Positions 37,383 through 46,647 of a stretch of DNA of 58,522 nucleotides are shown here, piece after piece. Location: assembly GCA_016869735.1 (NCBI GenBank), contig VGDL01000017.1, positions 1 to 58,522 on the forward strand, given 5' to 3'. The stretch is from Alphaproteobacteria bacterium (GTDB lineage: Bacteria; Pseudomonadota; Alphaproteobacteria; Acetobacterales; Acetobacteraceae). Positions within the stretch are counted from its first letter, which is position 1. Each line of letters opens with the position of its first letter. The position numbers and the translations under genes are program-made. The notes beneath the pieces were generated by a model, which saw nothing but the letters and a program-made list of their open reading frames with translations, ran no database searches and was not told the DNA's origin.

Positions 37383-39701
37383 TCAGGCTTGCAGCAGCGC
37401 CCAGATGCGGGGCGGTGTTAGCGGCATTTGCACGCTATCCGCGACCGCACCGCGCCCATGACGCGCCAGCGCATCCGAAACGGCATTCACCAAAGCGGGT
37501 GTTGCGCCGATGGTGCCAAGCTCCCCAACACCCTTCACGCCCAAAGGATTGGTGAGGCAGGGGATGGATTGATCAAGCAGCGTGGTCGCGGCAGGCAGCA
37601 TATCCGCGCGCGGCAGGGTGTAATCCATGAAACTTGCCGTCAGCGGCTGGCCAGTCGCGGGATCATAGATCACCGCTTCACACAATGCCTGACCAATCCC
37701 TTGCAGCGCGCCACCCACTACCTGGCCTTCGACGATCAGCGGATTGACAACACACCCGGCATCATTGGTGGAAACATAAAGCGGAATGGCGACCTCACCA
37801 GTATCGGGGTCAATTTCCACTTCCGCGATATGGCAGCCATTCGGCCAGGTGGGGCCAGAAACCGAGCTGGTCGAATCAATGAAAATCCGTCCCTCCGGCT
37901 GCTTCGCCGCCAATTCGAAAAGCCCAATGCGCCGATCCGTGCCCGCCACCTGGAAGGCGCCGGCCTGATATTCCAAATCCACCGGCGCCACTTCCAAGGC
38001 ATCGGCGGCCAAATCGCGCGCTTTGCCCACCGTTTTATCGGCGGCGACCTTCACGGCGGAACCGGCAGTAAACAGCGAACGCGACCCCGCGCTTCCAAAG
38101 CCGCTGCCCCGATCCGAATCACCCATGACGATTTTAATATTATCGAATTCCACACAAAAAACATCCACGGCAAGCTGCGCATAGCTGGTGGCGATACCCT
38201 GCCCCATGGCTTGTGTGGTGGCGTAAATCTCAATCTCACGATTCGCCTTCACCGCGACCGTCACGCGTTCCTCAAACACATTCCCACCAGTCCATTCCAG
38301 GAAGGTCGCAATGCCGCGTCCACGAATCTTACCCGCCTTGGCTGATTCCGCAGCACGGGCAGCGAAGCCCTGCCAATGCGCGGCAACCAAAGCCTGATCC
38401 ATGATTTTTTCAAAGCTGCCGCTGTCATAGCTCTGCCCCATGGCGTTCTTGTAGGGCATTTGCTCTGGCCGGATCATATTGCGCCGGCGGAGTTCGGCAG
38501 GATCAAGCCCAAGCTTCCGCGCCGCCGCATCCATCAGGCGTTCGATGATATAAATGGCTTCAGGCCGGCCAGCGCCACGATAAGGACCAGTGGGCGCAGT
38601 ATTGGTCAGGACAGCAGTGAATTGGAAATCGATATTCGTGATGTCGTAAATGCTGGTGGAAACCCAAGGCCCGATCAGCAATTGAATCGCAACACCGGAA
38701 TTGCGCGTATAGCCGCCCATATTGGCCAGCGTGCGGACGCGCAGCCCCAGCACCTTGCCCGCTTCATCCAGCGCCAATTCCGCCTTGCTATCCGTATCGC
38801 GGCCATGCAGCGCGGCGAGGAAATCTTCCATGCGCTCAGCCGCCCAGCGCACCGGGCGGCCCACGCGCCGCGCGGCAAAAGCCACCACCGCATCTTCGGC
38901 ATAAAGCCCGGTTTTCATGCCAAAACCGCCGCCAACATCGCCCACCAACACGCGCACGCGATCGGTCGGGATATCCAGCACTTCCTTGCACAGCTGATCC
39001 CGAAAACCTGATGGCATCTGCGTGCTCATGCGAATGGTGAAGCGATCACTCGCACCATCATAATCAGCCAGCACCACGCGCGGTTCCATCGAAACTGGTG
39101 CCAGGCGCTGGTTCACCAGATCAAGCGCCACAACATGCGCTGCCTTCGCGAAGGTGGCTTCCACCGCTGCCTGATCGCCATAGTGGGTTTCGGCGACGAT
39201 GTTATTGCCGGCAGCGGGCCAAAGCTGCGGCGCGCCGGGGGCGATGGCTTCCCGCAGGTTGGTCACGGCGGGCAGTTCTTCGTAATCCACCATGATCGCT
39301 TCGGCCGCATCACGCGCCGCCGCGGCGCTTTCGGCGATGATGGCGGCGACGGGTTCGCCCACAAAACGCACCAACCCATGCGCCAAAATGGGGCGCGGTG
39401 GCGCGGCCAAATCCGACCCATCCGGGCGCTTGAAGGGCAGGGCAACGCCGAGCGATTTCAGCCCCGCCGCCACCACATCATCCCCGGTGAGGATCGCGAC
39501 CACGCCCAGCATGGCCCGCGCAGCGCTGGTATCAATGGAGGCGATGCGCGCATGGGCATGGGGGGAGCGTAAAAACACCAGATGCGCCTGACCCGGTAGA
39601 GCCTCGTCATTCGTGAAACGGCCCGCACCTGCCAGAAGCGGCTCATCTTCCAGCCGCCGCACCGCTTGGCCACTACCGAAGCGGCCGACCGTGTCATTCA
39701 T
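37383..39701 (-). CDS. Molybdenum hydroxylase large subunit (xanthine dehydrogenase/CoxL family)
   Basis: A 772-residue molybdopterin-cytosine-dinucleotide-binding subunit. It starts R-R-L-E-D-E-P-L-L-A-G-A-G-R-F and contains G-D-V-G-G-G-F-G-M-K, A-M-G-Q-G-I-A-T and the C-terminal G-V-K-G-V-G-E-L-G with the catalytic glutamate. The loop is P-Y-R-G-A-G-R, not the A-Y-x-C-S-F-R of true form I CO dehydrogenase, so CO oxidation is unlikely. Normally such a subunit needs small [2Fe-2S] and medium FAD partners, but neither is encoded next to it. ATG 39701 is preferred over two nearby upstream starts. The substrate is unknown. Confidence 0.88.
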   Translation of the reverse strand: MNDTVGRFGSGQAVRRLEDEPLLAGAGRFTNDEALPGQAHLVFLRSPHAHARIASIDTSAARAMLGVVAILTGDDVVAAGLKSLGVALPFKRPDGSDLAAPPRPILAHGLVRFVGEPVAAIIAESAAAARDAAEAIMVDYEELPAVTNLREAIAPGAPQLWPAAGNNIVAETHYGDQAAVEATFAKAAHVVALDLVNQRLAPVSMEPRVVLADYDGASDRFTIRMSTQMPSGFRDQLCKEVLDIPTDRVRVLVGDVGGGFGMKTGLYAEDAVVAFAARRVGRPVRWAAERMEDFLAALHGRDTDSKAELALDEAGKVLGLRVRTLANMGGYTRNSGVAIQLLIGPWVSTSIYDITNIDFQFTAVLTNTAPTGPYRGAGRPEAIYIIERLMDAAARKLGLDPAELRRRNMIRPEQMPYKNAMGQSYDSGSFEKIMDQALVAAHWQGFAARAAESAKAGKIRGRGIATFLEWTGGNVFEERVTVAVKANREIEIYATTQAMGQGIATSYAQLAVDVFCVEFDNIKIVMGDSDRGSGFGSAGSRSLFTAGSAVKVAADKTVGKARDLAADALEVAPVDLEYQAGAFQVAGTDRRIGLFELAAKQPEGRIFIDSTSSVSGPTWPNGCHIAEVEIDPDTGEVAIPLYVSTNDAGCVVNPLIVEGQVVGGALQGIGQALCEAVIYDPATGQPLTASFMDYTLPRADMLPAATTLLDQSIPCLTNPLGVKGVGELGTIGATPALVNAVSDALARHGRGAVADSVQMPLTPPRIWALLQA

Positions 39702-39791
39702 GCCATCCATGGCCCTGCACCCATTCATCCCGGCGGGCGGATTTGCCCCTGCCTTTTTCAGGGCTTCATCTGCGACGGAAAGGCCCGCGCA

Positions 39792-40976
39792 TCAAGCCTC
39801 TCGCCTGCGCAGCAGGATGAAGATGATGCAGCAGATCAGCACCGCGACCACAAAGGTCATCAGCGCCGCGCCAATCCCGCCGATGCTGGCTGCCACACCA
39901 GAAGCCGCCTGCATGATTGCGGCCCCGCCGAAAAAGGCGACATTCATGGCCGAAAGCGCGCGGCCCACGCGTTCCGGCGGCGTTGCGGCGCGCACCAGGG
40001 CGAAGCAGATGACCTGGGTTGAGATCAAAAGCCCGAATAGCGCAAGCAGCACGGCATCAACAGCGACAGGCCAGGCAAGCGCGCCCCCAAGCACCATCAG
40101 CGCCACCGCCGCCACCGCGCCGACATGCCCAGCAGCCAGGATACCGCCGCGATGCTTCTGAAAGCGCCGTTCCAGAATACCGGCAAGCAAAGGGCCAATG
40201 ATCAGCGCAACAGTGCATAGCAGCAGCACATGCCCTGCCTCGACCCGCGATAACCCCCGTTCGTCCATAAGCCAAGGCCCGCCCCATAGGCCACGCACGC
40301 CCAGCACCACGGCGAAGGAGGTCAAGGCCATCACAATCGGTGCACGCAATTCGCGCGAAAAGCCAAGCCTGATGACATCGCGCGCATCTTCTTTAAGGCT
40401 GCGGCGATTTGCGGCATCGGGCGGCGTTTCACGCACCAGGAAAGCAACCGAAAGGGCCGCAAAAATCGCGAGCCCTGCACAGGCGATAAAGCCCGCGCGC
40501 CAGCCGCTATATTCCACCAAAAACGCCAGAGGGCTTGCGGAAATCACCATGCCCGTATTGCCCACCGCCTGAATGATACCACCCCAAAGCCCAAAGCGCT
40601 GCGCCGGCATATTCTTGGCGGCATAAGTGACCGGACACATCAGCATGCCCGAACAGCCAATGCCCAAGACCATTTGCGCAATCAGCATGGACCAGGCGCT
40701 ATCGGCATAAGCACCCAGCACCGCGCCAATCGCAGCAATCGTCAGCAGGCAAAGCGCGGTGGGCTTCACGCCCCAGCGATCCAGCGCAACACCCACGGGC
40801 AGCATCGCAAGCGCAAAAGTTGCCGGAAAGGCGCCGGTCAGCACAGCCAGCCCATCGGCGGTGACACCCAAATCGCGTTGCAGCACATCAGCGGCAATCG
40901 CGGGCAGGGTGCGGACCGCATTCGAAAACACATGCCCCATCGCCAAGGCGATGATGGAAAGCGCGATCAGGTTCAT
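39792..40976 (-). CDS. Major facilitator superfamily transporter
   Basis: A 394-residue protein with about twelve hydrophobic segments. A G-V-A-L-D-R-W-G-V-K-P motif A-type loop after helix 2 marks it as MFS. The substrate is not apparent. It follows a D-lactate-dehydrogenase-like gene on the same strand (16 bp gap), so the two could be co-transcribed and the transporter might bring in that enzyme's hydroxy acid. That link is inferred. Confidence 0.87.
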   Translation of the reverse strand: MNLIALSIIALAMGHVFSNAVRTLPAIAADVLQRDLGVTADGLAVLTGAFPATFALAMLPVGVALDRWGVKPTALCLLTIAAIGAVLGAYADSAWSMLIAQMVLGIGCSGMLMCPVTYAAKNMPAQRFGLWGGIIQAVGNTGMVISASPLAFLVEYSGWRAGFIACAGLAIFAALSVAFLVRETPPDAANRRSLKEDARDVIRLGFSRELRAPIVMALTSFAVVLGVRGLWGGPWLMDERGLSRVEAGHVLLLCTVALIIGPLLAGILERRFQKHRGGILAAGHVGAVAAVALMVLGGALAWPVAVDAVLLALFGLLISTQVICFALVRAATPPERVGRALSAMNVAFFGGAAIMQAASGVAASIGGIGAALMTFVVAVLICCIIFILLRRREA

Positions 40977-40992
40977 GGAGTGCGCGCGTTCT

Positions 40993-42384
40993 TCAATTCC
41001 GGAATATCTTGCCTGGGTTTAAAATTCCCTTGGGATCAAGCGTTGTCTTCAGCGCGCGCATGACCGCGAGCGCTTCCGCGCCATGTTCCTGTTCCAGAAA
41101 TTCGCGCTTGCCAAGGCCGATGCCGTGCTCCCCGGAACAGGTGCCACCCAGCGCCAAGCCGTGCGCCACGATTTCACGATCCAAAGCCCAAGCCTTTTCC
41201 AGCGCGGCCTGATCATTATCGGGAAACAGAATCAGGCAATGGAAATTGCCATCGCCGACATGACCCACAATACAGCTGGTCTGCCCGGATGCCTGGGCAG
41301 CTTCCTTGGCCTTCACCACAGCCTCGGTAAGGCGCGAGATGGGCACGCAAACATCCGTGGTGATGCCGCGATGGCCGGGCTTCAGCGCAATCGCGGCCCA
41401 ATAGGCATCATGCCGCGCCTTCCAAAGCTGGTTGCGGGTTTCAGCATCGGTTGCGGCTTCAAAGCTGGTGGCGCCGAAATCCCGCGCGACAGCCTCCACC
41501 GCTTCCGCCTGTTCCACGACACTGGCGGAGGAGCCGTGAAATTCCAGGAAAAGCGTTGTGGTGGCGGCGAAGCCTTCCAGCTTGGAATAGCGGATACAGG
41601 CTTCCATCTGATCCTCATCCAGCAATTCAATGCGCGATACGGGGATGCCGCTTTGCATGACGGTGCTGACCGTCTCCACCGCGGCGGCGAGCGTTGGAAA
41701 TTGGCAGACGGCGGCGCTCATCGCCTCAGGGATACCATGAAGGCGGAGCCGAATTTTGGTGATGACGCCGAGCGTGCCTTCGGATCCAATGAAAAGCCGC
41801 GTCAGATCATAGCCATTCGCGGCCTTGCGCGTGCGCCCACCGGTTTGAATGACGCGCCCATCCGCCAGCACAACCTCAAGCCCCAGCACATTTTCGCGAA
41901 TGGTGCCGTAGCGCACCGCATTGGTGCCGGAAGCGCGCGTGGCGCACATGCCACCAATGGTGCAATGGCTGCCGGGATCAACCGGAAAGAACAGGCCCTC
42001 AGCGCGCAGAAAATCATTCAAGGCCTGGCGCGTGACACCGGGTTCAATCAGACAATCCATATCCTCAGTGTTCAGTTCCAACACCGCTGTCATGCGCGAA
42101 AGATCGAGCGATATGCCACCGCGCACCGGATTGACATGGCCTTCCAGCGATGTGCCGGCACCGAAGGGCACCACGGGCACGCCATGCTGATGGCATAGCG
42201 CCATGATACGGCTGACTTCATCCGTGGTCTGCACAAAGGCCACCGCATCGGGCAGCGTGGGCGGCGTAGTATCCTCACCCCGGCTATGCTGTTCACGCAT
42301 GGCCTGGGCAGTGCTGAGCCTTTCGCCCAGAAAGCCGCGGATATTGGCAATGACCTGTTCTATGGCAGAGGCGCTGGCATTCAT
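40993..42384 (-). CDS. FAD-linked 2-hydroxyacid dehydrogenase (D-lactate dehydrogenase / GlcD-like)
   Basis: A 463-residue flavoprotein of the FAD_binding_4 plus FAD-oxidase C type. The FAD region has V-P-F-G-A-G-T-S-L-E-G-H near residue 70 and C-A-T-R-A-S-G-T-N near 150. The C-terminus carries G-T-C-S-G-E-H-G-I-G-L-G-K-R-E-F, diagnostic for D-lactate and glycolate oxidases. It probably passes electrons from a D-2-hydroxyacid to the respiratory chain. It stands alone (no GlcE/GlcF), more like a eukaryotic-type D-lactate dehydrogenase than the three-subunit glycolate oxidase. Confidence 0.9.
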   Translation of the reverse strand: MNASASAIEQVIANIRGFLGERLSTAQAMREQHSRGEDTTPPTLPDAVAFVQTTDEVSRIMALCHQHGVPVVPFGAGTSLEGHVNPVRGGISLDLSRMTAVLELNTEDMDCLIEPGVTRQALNDFLRAEGLFFPVDPGSHCTIGGMCATRASGTNAVRYGTIRENVLGLEVVLADGRVIQTGGRTRKAANGYDLTRLFIGSEGTLGVITKIRLRLHGIPEAMSAAVCQFPTLAAAVETVSTVMQSGIPVSRIELLDEDQMEACIRYSKLEGFAATTTLFLEFHGSSASVVEQAEAVEAVARDFGATSFEAATDAETRNQLWKARHDAYWAAIALKPGHRGITTDVCVPISRLTEAVVKAKEAAQASGQTSCIVGHVGDGNFHCLILFPDNDQAALEKAWALDREIVAHGLALGGTCSGEHGIGLGKREFLEQEHGAEALAVMRALKTTLDPKGILNPGKIFRN

Positions 42385-42536
42385 GATGTTTCCTCATGCC
42401 GGCGGCGCAGGGCTGGCGGCGGGTTTCATCCTTTTTGCCGCTTACTGGGCAGCCCGTCCAGCCAGGGCATCTTCCGGCCCAGCCCTTTCTGGCCTAGCCT
42501 TATTCCCATCAGTGTCCCCAAGGAGGAAACAGGGCA

Positions 42537-43298
42537 ATGCCGAATAAGGTGAAACAGATGTGGAAGGCCGGCCAGGCCGTCGCCAATGGGTGGCTTGCCA
42601 TCCCCAATGCCTTTTCGGCGGAAATGTTCGCCCAATCCGGCTGGGATAGCCTGACCGTGGATATGCAGCATGGCGTTCAGGATTACCTTTCCTGCGTGGC
42701 GTGCTTTCAGGGCATGCAGCCGCATCCCGTGACCCCCATGGTGCGCGTGCCCTGGAATGAACCCGGCATCATCGGCAAGGTTTTGGATGCCGGCGCTTAC
42801 GGCGTGATCTGCCCCATGGTGAATACACCCGAAGAAGCCCGCGCTTTGGTGCAATACTGCAAATACCCGCCGCATGGCACGCGTTCCAACGGCCCAATCC
42901 GCGCTGGGCTTTATGGCGAAGGCGGTTCCTATCAAAAGACCGCGAATGACGAAATCCTCGTTATTCCCATGATCGAAACCAAGCAGGCCATTGAAAATAT
43001 CAGCGCCATCCTGGATGTACCGGGGATTGACGGCATTTATGTCGGACCTTCGGATCTTTCGCTCTCCTACGGGATGGAAGCGAAGCTGGATGTGGAAGAT
43101 CCCTTCATCCTCGGCATTTATGAAAAGCTGCTGGCGGAATGCGGCAAGCGCGGCATCTCAGCTGGGCTGCATTGCGGGTCGCCCGACTATGCCAAGCGCA
43201 TGATCAAGATGGGCTTCAAGCTTGTCACCATCGCCAATGAAGTTGCCATCATGGTCAATGCTGCCAAGGCCATTGTGAAAGACATCAAGTCTGCCTGA
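42537..43298 (+). CDS. HpcH/HpaI-family aldolase
   Basis: A 253-residue class II metal-dependent pyruvate aldolase. It shows G-W-D-S-L-T-V-D-M-Q-H-G near residue 35, then R-V-P-W-N-E-P near 70 and I-E-T-K-Q-A near 147. Y-V-G-P-S-D-L-S near 170 provides the metal-ligand region. It should cleave or form 4-hydroxy-2-oxoacids with pyruvate as one partner, as in aromatic or sugar-acid degradation. The adjacent downstream thioesterase is frameshifted. It is divergent from the D-lactate-dehydrogenase-like gene. Confidence 0.9.
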   Translation: MPNKVKQMWKAGQAVANGWLAIPNAFSAEMFAQSGWDSLTVDMQHGVQDYLSCVACFQGMQPHPVTPMVRVPWNEPGIIGKVLDAGAYGVICPMVNTPEEARALVQYCKYPPHGTRSNGPIRAGLYGEGGSYQKTANDEILVIPMIETKQAIENISAILDVPGIDGIYVGPSDLSLSYGMEAKLDVEDPFILGIYEKLLAECGKRGISAGLHCGSPDYAKRMIKMGFKLVTIANEVAIMVNAAKAIVKDIKSA

Positions 43299-43300
43299 AC

Positions 43301-43728
43301 ATGGAACGAAGCAGCTTCCGCTACTTCTTCCCCCTGAGCGTTCGCTACAATGAAGTGGATGCTCAGGGCATTGTCTTCAATGCACATTACTAACCTGGTA
43401 TGATATGGCGGTATCCGCCTATATCCGTGCTGCCGGCTGGGATAATCGCGCTGAAATCAAGGCAAGTGGCGCGGATTTTCACGTTGTGCGCGCCCTTGTG
43501 GAATATAAGGTCGGCATCGGCCATGATGAGGAATTGGCGATTGGCGTGCGCACCACGCGGATTAGTAATTCTTCCATCGCCTTTCAGCCGGCGGTCTTTC
43601 ATGCCGATGGCGATAGGTTGCTCGCGACCGGTGAGATTGTCTGGGTTTGGACTGATCAAACAACCAAGCGACCCATTCCCGTACCGGATCGGCTACGCGC
43701 GCTGCTGATGCGTTTTGATGCAGGTTAA
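43301..43728 (+). pseudogene. Frameshifted 4-hydroxybenzoyl-CoA-thioesterase-family gene
   Basis: The ATG at 43301 opens a hotdog-fold thioesterase: F-P-L-S-V-R-Y-N-E-V-D-A-Q-G-I-V-F-N-A-H-Y. It then hits a stop (TAA, 43394-43396). The continuation T-W-Y-D-M-A-V-S-A-Y is readable in the -1 frame from there to the TAA at 43726. Adding a single base before TAACC would give H-Y-L-T-W-Y-D-M and restore a ~142-residue protein, so one base is missing. It starts 2 bp after the aldolase stop, so it was co-translated with it. It is either a natural recent pseudogene or a sequencing error; there is no nearby homopolymer of note. Confidence 0.85.
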
Positions 43729-43802
43729 GGCCGCGCGGGCTTTTCAAGCGCCCTGGATGGGTTAGGCTTCACCCAAAGATAGATCCAGGCGAGAGAAACA
43801 CC

Positions 43803-45587
43803 ATGAACCACATGAGCAATAATGCACTCGGCACCCAAGCCGATGATGCGGCCTTGGTGCGCGCCTGGCTCACGCGCTTTGAAGCAGCACTGAAGGTGGC
43901 TGATGCCCAAGCCCTCGCTGCGCTTTTCGCGCCGGAGAGCCATTGGCGCGATCTGCTCGCCTTCACCTGGAACATCACGCCCCATGTCGGCGCCAGCGAA
44001 ATCGCGACGGCGCTGGCCAAGACTGCGCCTGCCACTGGCGCGCATGATTTCTCCTTGGCGGAAGCGCGCACCGCACCGCGCCGCGTCAAGCGGCTTGGGA
44101 TTGAGGTGATTGAGGCGATCTTCACCTTCGCCACAAGGCTTGGGCGCGGCGATGGCGTGCTGCGCCTGCCAGTTGAAAATCCTGCTCAAGCCTGGGTGCT
44201 GCTGACCACGCTTGAAGAACTGAGCGGCTTTGAAGAAAAAACCGGCAAGCGCCGGCCGAGCGGTGAAGCCTATTCGCGCAATTTCGGCGGCGATAATTGG
44301 CTTGATCAACGCGAAAAGGCAGAAGCCTTCGCGGATCGTGACCCCGTGGTGCTGGTGATTGGCGCGGGTCAGGCGGGGCTTGGTATCGCAGCGCGGCTTG
44401 GCCAGCTTGGGCTCGATACGCTGGTGGTCGAAAAGCATGACCGCATCGGGGATAATTGGCGCAAGCGCTATCATTCGCTGGCGCTGCATAACCAGGTGCA
44501 TGTGAACCACCTACCCTATATGCCTTTCCCGCCGACTTGGCCGAAATATATCCCCAAAGACATGCTCGCCAATTGGTTTGAGCATTACGCCTGGGCGCTG
44601 GAAATTAATGTCTGGACCAGCACGGAATTCCTGGGCGGCGATTATGATGCCAAGGCCGGGCATTGGCGCGTGCGGCTGCGCCGCGCCGATGGGTCAATAC
44701 GCGAAATGGCGCCGCGCAATGTGATTTTTGCCAATGGCGTCAGCGGTATTCCCAAAGTGCCAAAGCTGCCAGGCCTGGATGCCTTCACGGGCGATGTGAT
44801 CCATTCCCACAGCTTCAGCAGCGGCGCGGCCTGGCGCGGCAAGCGCGCGCTGGTGCTGGGCACCGGCAATAGCGGGCATGATGTGGCGCAGGATCTGCAT
44901 AGCCATGATGTGACCACCACCATCATCCAACGCGGTTCCACGACTGTGGTCAGCATAGACCCAAGTGCCAAGATGAATTACGCACTTTATGATGAAGGTC
45001 CATCTTTGGAAGACTGCGATCTGATCGCAACTTCTGGTACGCCGCCCCTGATCATCCGCGGCTATCAATTGGCCGTGCAGCGCATGGCGGAATTGGATAA
45101 GGATCTGATCGCGGCGCTGAAGGCGCGTGGCTTCAAATATGATTTGGGTGAGGATGGCACCGGCCATCAGATGAAATACCGCAGGCGCGGCGGTGGTTAT
45201 TACCTCGATGCCGGCTGTTCCGGCCTGATCATCAATGGCGAGATCGGCCTGCTGCAATTTGACGATATCGCTGAATTCGTCGCGGAAGGTGCCAAGCTGA
45301 AGGATGGGCGGATGGTGCCCGCGGATTTGCTCGTGCTCGCGACCGGCTATTACACGCAGCAGGAATTAGTGCGCCAGCTGATGGGCGATGCCATTGCCGA
45401 TAATGTTGGGTCCATCTGGGGTATCGGTGAGGATGGCGAATTGGCCAATATGTGGAAGCCCACCGCGCAGGAAGGGCTCTGGTTTATGGCCGGCAGCCTG
45501 GCGCAATGCCGCATTTACTCAAAATATTTGGCACTACAGATCAAGGCGCGGGAAGAAGGCATGATCCCGCGCGGCGGCGTGTCCTAA
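43803..45587 (+). CDS. Flavin-dependent monooxygenase with N-terminal SnoaL-like domain
   Basis: A 594-residue protein. Residues ~15-150 look like a SnoaL/NTF2-type domain (W-L-T-R-F-E-A-A-L...A-L-F-A-P-E-S-H-W-R-D-L). The flavin monooxygenase core begins with V-L-V-I-G-A-G-Q-A-G-L-G near residue 180. Y-H-S-L-A-L-H-N-Q-V-H-V-N-H and P-F-P-P-T-W-P-K-Y-I-P-K follow, then a second nucleotide motif L-G-T-G-N-S-G-H-D near 350. This fused arrangement is found among bacterial NAD(P)/FAD enzymes annotated as monooxygenases; the substrate is unknown. It ends overlapping the convergent dehydratase gene by 4 bp. Confidence 0.87.
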   Translation: MNHMSNNALGTQADDAALVRAWLTRFEAALKVADAQALAALFAPESHWRDLLAFTWNITPHVGASEIATALAKTAPATGAHDFSLAEARTAPRRVKRLGIEVIEAIFTFATRLGRGDGVLRLPVENPAQAWVLLTTLEELSGFEEKTGKRRPSGEAYSRNFGGDNWLDQREKAEAFADRDPVVLVIGAGQAGLGIAARLGQLGLDTLVVEKHDRIGDNWRKRYHSLALHNQVHVNHLPYMPFPPTWPKYIPKDMLANWFEHYAWALEINVWTSTEFLGGDYDAKAGHWRVRLRRADGSIREMAPRNVIFANGVSGIPKVPKLPGLDAFTGDVIHSHSFSSGAAWRGKRALVLGTGNSGHDVAQDLHSHDVTTTIIQRGSTTVVSIDPSAKMNYALYDEGPSLEDCDLIATSGTPPLIIRGYQLAVQRMAELDKDLIAALKARGFKYDLGEDGTGHQMKYRRRGGGYYLDAGCSGLIINGEIGLLQFDDIAEFVAEGAKLKDGRMVPADLLVLATGYYTQQELVRQLMGDAIADNVGSIWGIGEDGELANMWKPTAQEGLWFMAGSLAQCRIYSKYLALQIKAREEGMIPRGGVS

Positions 45588-46510
45588 ACCACACTCCCCG
45601 GATCGCAATTCGCCCCACAAAGAACAATGCCAATGCGCGCGCCGGCAGGCGCGCACCAAGCGCCTGATAGCAGCGCGGCCAGCGCCGCAGCACCGCCCGG
45701 TTCGGCCACGATGCGCAGCTTGTCCCACAGCCAGCGCCGCGCGGCATTAATCGCCTCATCAGGCAGCATCACGCAGGTGGCCTTGGTGGCGCCCAGCACT
45801 TCGAAAGCCAAGCGCCCGGCGCGGCGTGCGCCCAGGCTATCGGCCGCAATGCCGCCCACCGGCACATCCACCGGCGCGCCCGCCTTTTGCGCCATGGTCA
45901 GGGTCGCGCAGGCTTCCGGTTCCACCACCACAAGGCCGGCGCGGCCCGCATACCAGGCGCCAATGCCGCCAAACAAACCGCCACCGCCCGCCGCGATCAG
46001 CACATGCGTGAGTTCCGGCGCATCCTGTTCCAATTCAAGCCCAATCGTGCCCTGACCCGCCAGAACCTCCTGCTGGTCATAGGCATGGACCAGCATGGCG
46101 CCGGTCTCAGCCGCGCGGGTTTCGGAGGCGATGCGCGCTTCCTCATAACTCGCCCCGCCGACAACAAGCCGCGCACTAAAGCCTTCAATCCGCGCGCGTT
46201 TCACTGCCGGTGTTGGCGCGGGGACGAAGATTTCCGCGGGCACCCCAAGGCTTTGCGCGGCATAGGCGACTGCTGCGCCGTGATTGCCGCCAGACGCCGC
46301 CACCACGCCCGCCGGTGGCACCGTATTAGACAGTAGCCGATTAAAGGCCCCGCGCGGCTTGAAGGACCCCGTCACTTGCAGGAATTCCAGCTTGAGCGTG
46401 ACCGGATGTTCCGTCCCCAATTCCTGTGGTGCGAGGCGCAGCACCGGGGTACGGCGGATATGGGGGGCAATGCGCGCCATGGCGGCGCTGATGTCGCTTT
46501 GTGCAATCAT
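45584..46510 (-). CDS. Threonine/serine dehydratase-like PLP enzyme
   Basis: A 308-residue fold-type II PLP enzyme: L-K-L-E-F-L-Q-V-T-G-S-F-K-P-R-G-A holds the Schiff-base lysine (~residue 50). A-S-G-G-N-H-G-A-A-V-A-Y, and A-A-G-G-G-G-L-F-G-G for phosphate binding, are all present. It is shorter than the biosynthetic IlvA (no regulatory domain), fitting catabolic threonine/serine deaminases, hydroxyaspartate dehydratases or serine racemases. The sequence does not decide among them. Confidence 0.86.
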   Translation of the reverse strand: MIAQSDISAAMARIAPHIRRTPVLRLAPQELGTEHPVTLKLEFLQVTGSFKPRGAFNRLLSNTVPPAGVVAASGGNHGAAVAYAAQSLGVPAEIFVPAPTPAVKRARIEGFSARLVVGGASYEEARIASETRAAETGAMLVHAYDQQEVLAGQGTIGLELEQDAPELTHVLIAAGGGGLFGGIGAWYAGRAGLVVVEPEACATLTMAQKAGAPVDVPVGGIAADSLGARRAGRLAFEVLGATKATCVMLPDEAINAARRWLWDKLRIVAEPGGAAALAALLSGAWCAPAGARIGIVLCGANCDPGSVV

Positions 46511-46647
46511 GGGCTGAGCCTGCCCCGCCCGCCCCGCCCCGGCAAGCGCTTCCCGCGCCCTGACCTTTCTGGCATGATCCCATCAGGCAAAGGCGCCAGT
46601 TAGGGCGCTGCCTCGGGAAGGGGCCGGCGCGATGGTGCCGGCAGACA

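Noticed and set aside
37383-39701. Carbon monoxide dehydrogenase (form I CoxL)
   Set aside because: The active-site loop is P-Y-R-G-A-G-R rather than A-Y-x-C-S-F-R, and the other Cox subunits are missing.
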